Origin: Cystobasidium ongulense | Lineage: Eukaryota > Basidiomycota > Cystobasidiomycetes > Cystobasidiales > Cystobasidiaceae | Direction: 5' to 3' | DNA: 64,000 nt | Assembly (NCBI GenBank): GCA_022835595.1 | Contig: BQUP01000005.1 | Location: 1,178,001 to 1,242,000, forward strand | In this document: positions 57,144 to 64,000 of the stretch, piece after piece | Layout of the letters: every line of letters begins with the position of its first letter | Position numbering within the stretch: position 1 is the first letter of the stretch | Translations under genes and position numbers: made by a program | Notes under the pieces: model-generated | The model's input: the letters and a program-made list of their open reading frames with translations, nothing else | Told to the model about the DNA's origin: nothing | Databases searched by the model: none

Positions 57144-60100
57144 ATGACCATCCTGCTCAGCGATCTATGCCTCCTCTTCGACAGAATTGCGCATTCCAGC
57201 ACAGCCAACTCCCTGCGCAATCCAAAAGGAAAGCAAAAGGAATGCCCGCCGCCTCAAGAGATTCTCAATACATGGATTGCTGCCCTGGAAGCCCCCACTC
57301 ACCTCGACGGACTGCTCATCTACAGGCTGCTATTTCCCGAACACGATATACGCAGGCGGTACGGTCTGAAGGAAACCCTCCTGGCGAGAGAATTGCCTGC
57401 GGCTCTGAATTTCGTTCCGCCTGCCTACCTTCTCGACTGGAATGGCAGCAAAGCATCCCTGAGCGATGCTACTATTCCACGCAAACACGGGTGCTTCGGC
57501 CTGTGCGTCGGTGAAGCCCTCGAACACCGTGCGGCAGAGACCTCACATACCTCCCTCAGCATAGATCAAGTCGACAGCCTTCTCGACGAGTTAGCCTGTC
57601 ATTCCGAATTTTCATCTCAAGATGTCCGATACAAGCACCGCAAGCTCCGAGGTGATGTGCGGGCCAGAGGCTCCATACTTTACGATCTCTTCTCGCCGCT
57701 TTCTTCCTCTGAAGCAGGCTATCTGTCTCAAATTATTCTGAAAGACCTCTCTCCGATGTTATATCCTCTTCCATCTTCGAACATCGAAGCGGCCTTGTTG
57801 GCTTTCAACAGTACATCGTGGACACCCCTCGAATTGATGTCGGCTTTGCGAGCCTGGCATTGGAGTCTGCCAGCTATATACAAATACCGAGCGGACCTCG
57901 ATGCGGCTTTTACCGTGCTATCTACCAGCCAGATATCCACGAGTCAGTCATCTTGTCTGTTCAGATCGTTTCTTGGGTAGGTATAGTCCTGAATAGTGCT
58001 CCATAGGACAACATTATACTGCCCAACAGCGACAGGCTATACTTCTAGAACTGGCATGTCCGGCACTCGGCAATCGAATTGAGGTACGATTGACCTCAAT
58101 CGCCAGTCCAAACCGACCCTAATGTGCTTACCTACTTTAGATACCATCAGCGAATAAGGGGAGAAGCTGCACGGATGTTGCTAATTCAATACGCGAGGCT
58201 GGGGTGGCATATGCAGAGGTAAAGTACGACGGTGAAAGGTAACTTGTGCATACTCAAAGTTGGAATGGACTTCGACTAAAAACGTCTAGGGCTATAGAAT
58301 GCAGATCCATGTCAATACCCGTGCGAAACCCTGCATAACGATTTTCAGCAAAAGCAAACGCGACTCAACAACAGACCGTGTACACACTCACCCGTATGAA
58401 AAGATTCTAATTTCGACAGTTTGACTGCTGACGCACCTTACAGTATTATTTCGTCAGCACTTGGCATCCCGCTGCATCTGTCCGGAGTGACTCCTTCGCT
58501 TCACCTCCTAGACAGGCTACAAAGCATCACTTCAGTCAACACAGCGATCAGCAGAGTACCGCCGGATAGCGTTATTCTCGAAGCTGAAATGGTAGCATAT
58601 AACGAAGACATTGACGACATTGATGAGTTTGCGAATCTGCATCTCTGTGCAGAACCGTCCAAAAACGACCATCGGTAAGTAATCGGTGTCGCTTTAGAGA
58701 CAGCCAGCTGAACACATTGAATTGCATAGTGGTCACATACTTGACTCCAGCCAGACACATTCGGATGGCTCTAGCGATCGCTCTCCAGTCCGGCACTTAG
58801 CTGTCGTGTTCTTCGACATTTTGCTCCTGAATGGTCAAAGTTTGGTCCTAGGTATGGGACCCGACTTCTTTCTGTTGTGAGATTGTAAGCTGATGCTTTG
58901 CATGCAGAACCGTATTCTAATAGACGGGCGCTCCTAGAAAGCATTGTTGTGCATATACCTGGATACGTAAGTCTTAGGCTTCATCTTTTGGCTGGACATG
59001 TGGATTTCTGACGTCAAAGTCTTATTTAGTCCATGCTCGCTAAACGCACTCGACTAGATTTTAGGGAGGTTGATAAAGCGATAGCACAGCAGGTATCTAG
59101 GACCCCGCTAGCCTTCGTAGCAATTCAGGCTAAATGTCAAACTGCAGCACCTTATTCGGATCTTTGCTAATTGCATAGTCAGCCGCTATGGTGAGCGCAT
59201 GTCACGCTGTGCAAGCTGGGATGAAAACGTTGATAGGAAGATGATCGCTCAGAGGGACTCATGATAAAAACCGAGGATTCAATCTACAATGATACTAGGC
59301 GAACGCATCGCTGGACCAAGCTTAAACGAGGTGCGCCAAAGCTCGCAGCTTGGAGGATCACCCCCGTACTCAATTGTGTTTCGCAGACTATATACCGGGC
59401 CTGGGCGATACACTCACTTGCTGTATCGTAGCCGCTGCATGGACCAAGGAACGCGCGCGCGAGCTTCGTGGTAAGCACGAAGTTTGTTAGAATCGCGGAC
59501 TGATAGACTGAACAAGGCAAGTGTAGTACCTACCGATTGCTTCACGACTTTTTACGTTGGAGCGTTGCAAAATGAGGTGGAGATGCGGGTGAGCTATCGT
59601 ATATGTCATTCTCTCTGGTCCCCTCTCTCACTCCAGACTTATCCTGCAGAACGGTGTGGCGGAGCGGCCTTGTTACAAGGTTCTTTTCGGGGTGTCCTAT
59701 ATGCCCAACCGAGCTGCTCTACTTCGAGCAAACCATTTGACGAAACTGCATGGCGGCATCGACCGGAGTGCATGGGTAAGCCATTTTGATCAGCCAGCTC
59801 ACCAAAACGCAATTCAAGAATTGATATCGTGTAACATTTCCTTTCAGATCGGCCGCATTGCTACGAATTGGGCATTTGAGCTTTCCTTTCCTGAAGACCT
59901 GAAAAGCGAAATCACACACATTCTGGCACGTCCACTTGTATTCGAACTTTACGGGGCAGGATTTACTCGACGCAAGGGATCCTCACATTACGAATTGCGA
60001 TTTCCCCGCGTCTCGGCCATCCACGAAGCACGACAACCATCCGAGGCCGTGACGCTCTCTGAAATGCAGAAAATAGCAAAAGATGCTTCAAGCTGGGTGG

Positions 60101-60756
60101 GCACAGAGGCAGAAAGTGAAATAGATGACTTGTGGTCCCGGCATTCATCCACTTCTGGAGGGGAAACGAGTGGTGGCGAATCGCTCGACTGGCGAACCAA
60201 GCAGGAAAAGTCCTGGGTCAAGAAACTTACCCGAGCTTGCCAGCCACGTCGAAGAGGAAAAGATAAGAAGAAAATCGAGAGCAGAAAGTCTCACCAGGTG
60301 CGAAATGAAGTGTCAGAAGTTGAGAGCCGATTGATTTCGCCTAAACCTTCGTCGACTCTGTCAAGAAGCGGTTTCCCGGAAGACAGTGCCAACATGCAAA
60401 TTGCATCTGCCAACGTTTTCGACATGACCAAAGGCTACCTGTGGACTTGCATACCTGCTCAACTGGCATCTCGCGTTGGTCTGCCAAAGGCACCTCACGT
60501 CACCTCTTTACAGAGCCTGCTTTTCGCGTTCTCACCCTTCCGTAAAAGTGGGGGCCACATACAAGCCGTAATCTTCGTGGAAGAGCCTATCTCGGTAGAC
60601 GTTGCCCGCTGCCTACATGAGGTAGCAGACCGCGTACGCAGCAACGAGGCTGGAGGAAATCAGGGCCAGGTATGGGTACATGGCCTTTCGGGCATAGCTA
60701 GCACGCCTGGGTATAAGCTAGAAGCATTGGACTCGCAAATGATGCGACAGCTGTAG
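57144..60756 (+). CDS. Fungal ATP-dependent DNA ligase-like protein
   Basis: Ligase motifs are all visible across about ten exons. Motif I is EVKYDGER with the adenylated Lys codon at 58221, followed after an intron by MQIHVNT. Motif III is VILEAEMVAY, then VVFFDILLLNGQSL. Motif IV is SEGLMIKTEDSIY (59249 onward) and motif V is RWTKLKR, followed by YIPGLGDTLTCCIVAAAWTK. A late OB-fold-type FELYGAGFTRRKG with ELRFPRV follows. The N-terminal part (MTILLSDLCLLFDRIAHSST on) is a helical DNA-binding-like region as in ligase IV relatives. The long C-terminal tail is basic (KKLTRACQPRRRGKDKKK) and shows no BRCT repeat. It is therefore not a typical ligase IV or ligase I, but a third, fungal class of unknown role, perhaps in repair. 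Confidence 0.85.
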
Positions 60757-60986
60757 CAATATTTAGATATGTATACTGCAAGGAGACGCTGCAACCATGT
60801 TTAAGTGGGTACAGCACCAAATACTTTTCGTATCAATGTGGCCTTTTCCGAGTATACCTCCAAAGGAAATAGAATTCGATTTTATAGACATGAAGAGTAA
60901 ATTACAACGACTGTGATTTCTCACGCACTAATACCGCTTGCGCTATCTTACTCGCTCGGAAAATTTACTTCTATATTGACACAACA
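60757..60986. other. Convergent 3' spacer
   Basis: This 230-bp AT-rich spacer separates the convergent ligase and coiled-coil genes. Nothing else is seen. Confidence 0.4.
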
Positions 60987-63893
60987 TCATGATGGGCGTT
61001 TAAGGGCGTGTAACGCCGCAAGTAAATTACGAGTATCCGACGATGGCGCAGATTTTGGTAGAGGTCTGCCGTTGAGGGCGGGTGAAGGCTTGAAAGGGGT
61101 TTTGGATGATAGTGACATCGGGCCGGTCTTGCGCGAAAGTGGCGCATCCTTTTCGAACGCAGCCGAACGAAGGTTGGACTGTTTTTGCGTTGACACTGGT
61201 GCTAAAGGCGCCCGGGATGCTACAACAGGGATTATCGGCTTGGCAGCGCTCTCTCGCAAATGTTTTAAGGGCTTGTGAGCCTGTGTTCCTAAGCCTTTGC
61301 TCGTTTCGGCCAGTGGCTGGTCGTTAGGATCCTTTCCTGACAGCGGGATGACCTTCCGAATTTCCGTTACCGTGTCTACCTGCCGTATTATTAATGTAGA
61401 CGCTCTGGTTTCGCTCTTAATTCCATCATGTCGAGGATCTGTCGAAGATGAAGATGTTGCAATCACTGCAGTGGGTCCCGGGTCCGGAGCTACGAACTCC
61501 TTAGGTAGCGTGCGTTTTCGCGCTGAGTTGGGAGCCGGCGCCATCGGACTGCTAGCTGTGGCCGGGATAGCATGGTCCAAAAGAGCGTTAGCTCGCAAGA
61601 GAGCTTCATTCCGGACTTTCAGCTTGTCGAGCAGCATACTCTGCTTTTTAATGGTCTTGAGCGAATCCAAATACTTGTCGTCCGTCTATGAAGCTTCTGA
61701 TCAGCGTCGCCAAGAGACTCAGCCTACAGCGACTCACCTCCTCAACACTGATTTGCATCTGCTCGAGATCTCTCTCTAAGTCTCGAAGGCGCTCGTTGAG
61801 ATCCACCAAAGCGGCTTCGTCTTCTATACGTCGGACGTGCAGTGCTTCTTCTTTAGCGGCTGCTTCAGCCAGGCGCCTTTCGGTATCAGCAGTATGCGCG
61901 GATCTGTAAAAACAATTTCGATCTTAGTACGGTGTGTCCGCTCAACCTATCTGGGTACCTACCGAGTCTCGTCTTCGTTCTGGCGGTGTTCGAGCTCCTC
62001 GGACAACATATTAAAGTCTGCTACCAAGTTTCGACCCTCTTCTTCTGCTACACGTAGACTTTCGCGTGTGCTTTGGTTCTCCTTTTCAAGTTCCGCTATT
62101 ATGGCTAGGCTATCTTTGAGTTGGCTTTGCGTTGCTGTCAAAGTCATAGCTGTGTCTTCGAGGCTGCGCGCTAACTCGGCTGACGTTGCGCTTGTCGCCT
62201 TCGCCAAAAGTCTGGCAGTTTGTGCTTCCTCAAGAGCTCTGTCGCACCCCGCTTGCACCACCGAGGCTTGAGCTCGTAGTGCAGTATTTTCCTCTATGAG
62301 ACGCTCCCACCTTACAGTCTGGTCTGCGAGATCGACCAGCTTAGACTGGAGCGTCGAGTTCTCAACCTTCATCTGCTCTAAGTGCGTCTCCAGATTGGAA
62401 TTTTTCTGCCGGAGAGTACTACAAAAGACATTGAAGGCGGAAATTTGCTTTGAGGCTTCAATCAGGACCACAGTGACGGCTGCCGAGTCTTTCATGCTGA
62501 GAAGATCATCGCAAGTTTCAGGAGTCTTTTGAAGAGATTGTGTGTGATTTGCATGTGCTCTAATAGTAGGCGATTTTCTACCTTGTAAGTGAACGAGCAC
62601 TAAACTCGCTAGACCAGTTTGTAAATTATCGACCTCTTGTTGTAGCGACTGATAATTTGTAGAGACAGAGGATAACTCTTTCGTTTGAGCAAGCATGCTA
62701 CTTTCCATAGCAGCCAGACGACTTTCTGAAGCGTCCTTCTCTTTTCTGGTCGCGATGAGAGCCTTTTCTTGCTCTTCAAGGCGTGTTTGCAGAGCCAAAG
62801 TCCGGTTGACCGCGCCTTTCAGCTGAACGCATTTGTCGTGAAGCGTGTCCGCGAGCGTTTCTGCGTGCTCAATACGAGTTCTTTCCGCATCACGATGTGC
62901 TTTTCTTTCGGCATCGAGCATGGTTGTCTGTCCGATAAGCGCGCTCTCGGCCTGTCTACGTGCCTTTCTCTCTTCATCAAGCAGATCTATTTGCTCGGTG
63001 TGAGCTCTTTCAGCTATTTGCCGCGCTTTTATCTCTCTTTCGAGCTTTGCTGCCTGTCCTGCATAATTCCTCCTAGCATGTTCATGGGCTATTCTTTCTG
63101 CATCCATGATCTCCTGAGCATCGCGATTCCGTCTTTGTTGCTCGTCCAGCTGTAGCTGTAGGTCTTGCGAATGTTGCAGATGTAGTCTGGAGTTGTTCTC
63201 CACTTCTTTCAGTTTTGCAGTCGCGTCATCTAATTGTTTTTGCAAGGAGAGTACGAGGTTTCCCGAGCCTGTGTGTTGCCTTTGTAGCAGATCAAGCTCT
63301 TCTTTCAGGGATGCATTCTCTTTTCGTAAGTCATCGAGGCTGGCTCGACACGTGCACTGGGGGAGATTGTCCGCGGGTCTCGTGTCGACCTCAGAGCGAG
63401 ATGCATCGGGAAGACGGCTTCGAAGATCGTCTAGCTCTGCATATGCGGTTGCGAGTCTTCCCTTTGCCTGCTGATAAGACGATTCTGTTTGACACAGCGT
63501 GCCTGTGAGCTCGTCGAGCTGCCGTTGGGCGCGCTCTCCTTGGATGAGCTTTGCGACCATCTCCTGGAGGTCGTTTCGCAGGCTATCCCTGCCATGTCGA
63601 AGTTCCTGTAGCTCGCTTTCCAGTGTCTCGAGGGTGATGTGGTTTTCAACAGAGCAAAAGGCGAGGTTTGCGACGGCCTTGTCTCGTTCGAGTCGGAGTC
63701 TGGAAGCGAGGACGGCGGCGTTCTCGAGGTGACGAGTGCATGCTATGGGAGCAGGTCCCAGCAGAGGTTCTTGCATGTCCTCGCTGTCGTTGGGTCCAGC
63801 TTGCTCTTCCTGACCTTGTTGTTTTGCAATCGAGGTGCATGTCGCGGGTGGGCTCTCCACGACGCAGAGTGACGGCGTGGGCTGCGCGTCCAT
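60987..63893 (-). CDS. Long coiled-coil protein, unknown function
   Basis: The first exon (63893 to about 61965) encodes some 640 residues, nearly all predicted coiled coil by eye. It has heptad-like runs such as LESELQELRHGRDSLRNDLQ, KLEREIKARQIAERAHTEQI and IIAELEKENQSTRESLRVAE, with an internal repeat of about 30 residues built on LLDEERKARRQAE / MLDAERKAHRDAE. Short introns then lead to SAHTADTERRLAEAAAKEEA and DSLKTIKKQSMLLDKLKVRN. The tail is Pro/Ser/Lys-rich and probably disordered (LSSKTPFKPSPALNGRPLPK), ending ALHALKRPS. The arrangement suggests a structural or microtubule/spindle-pole protein, but no family can be named. The start ATG opens the longest frame. Confidence 0.75.
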
Positions 63894-64000
63894 GGTGGTC
63901 TACCGCACGCCTCGCCTGCTCAGCTCAGCTTATTCCATCCAGTTGGTCGGTCAGTCGGTATGAGGGAAAGAAAGCGTGAAGCTGAAAGATGGGTGCGATG

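Overview
The window is nuclear DNA of a filamentous or dimorphic fungus, most likely a basidiomycete. Genes are packed on both strands and cut by many short introns (about 45-100 nt, often with a CTAAC/CTGAC branch site). The content is typical of fungi: urease, caleosin, complex I 40 kDa subunit, a GCK kinase with a Ser/Pro-rich tail, a KIP2-type kinesin, and a fungal type of ATP-dependent DNA ligase. I cannot fix the genus. A short N gap beside a poly-G run at 25014-25044 shows this is a draft assembly.

Layout. 0-7.4 kb: VPS45 (+), tubulin cofactor B (-) and urease URE1 (+), the last two sharing a 220-bp divergent promoter. 7.5-15.1 kb: membrane-anchored PC-esterase-like protein (-), complex I NDUFA9/NUO40 subunit (+), a tiny metallothionein-like gene (+), and a sulfotransferase-like gene (+) with an in-frame stop. 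15.2-25.1 kb, all on the minus strand: GCK/Ste20 kinase, an unknown protein, caleosin and EPL1. 26.4-29.3 kb (+): LYR-like mitochondrial protein and TAF10. 29.5-36.5 kb (-): PRP24/SART3 splicing factor, VanZ-like membrane protein and ankyrin protein. 36.6-46 kb: a gene-poor block holding an old solo LTR, a young copia-type LTR element (identical LTRs, 5-bp target duplication) and a further LTR scrap. 46-64 kb: SQS1 (-), F-box protein (-), ORC2 (+), KIP2-type kinesin (-), DNA ligase (+) and a long coiled-coil protein (-).

The genes are mostly unrelated housekeeping functions: trafficking, tubulin folding, nitrogen, respiration, transcription, splicing, replication and cytoskeleton. There is no operon-like logic beyond shared divergent promoters.

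The most informative unusual features are: two adjacent micro-exons (9 and 12 nt) that encode the catalytic MLMVCHH stretch of urease; four GC-AG introns inferred from reading-frame continuity; a 35-residue, 7-cysteine metallothionein-like peptide split by an intron; a sulfotransferase whose stop codon could be bypassed by an alternative donor in the same phase; and a one-stranded cluster of eleven TAAT motifs between EPL1 and the LYR gene. I found no clear candidate for a wholly new multi-gene system.
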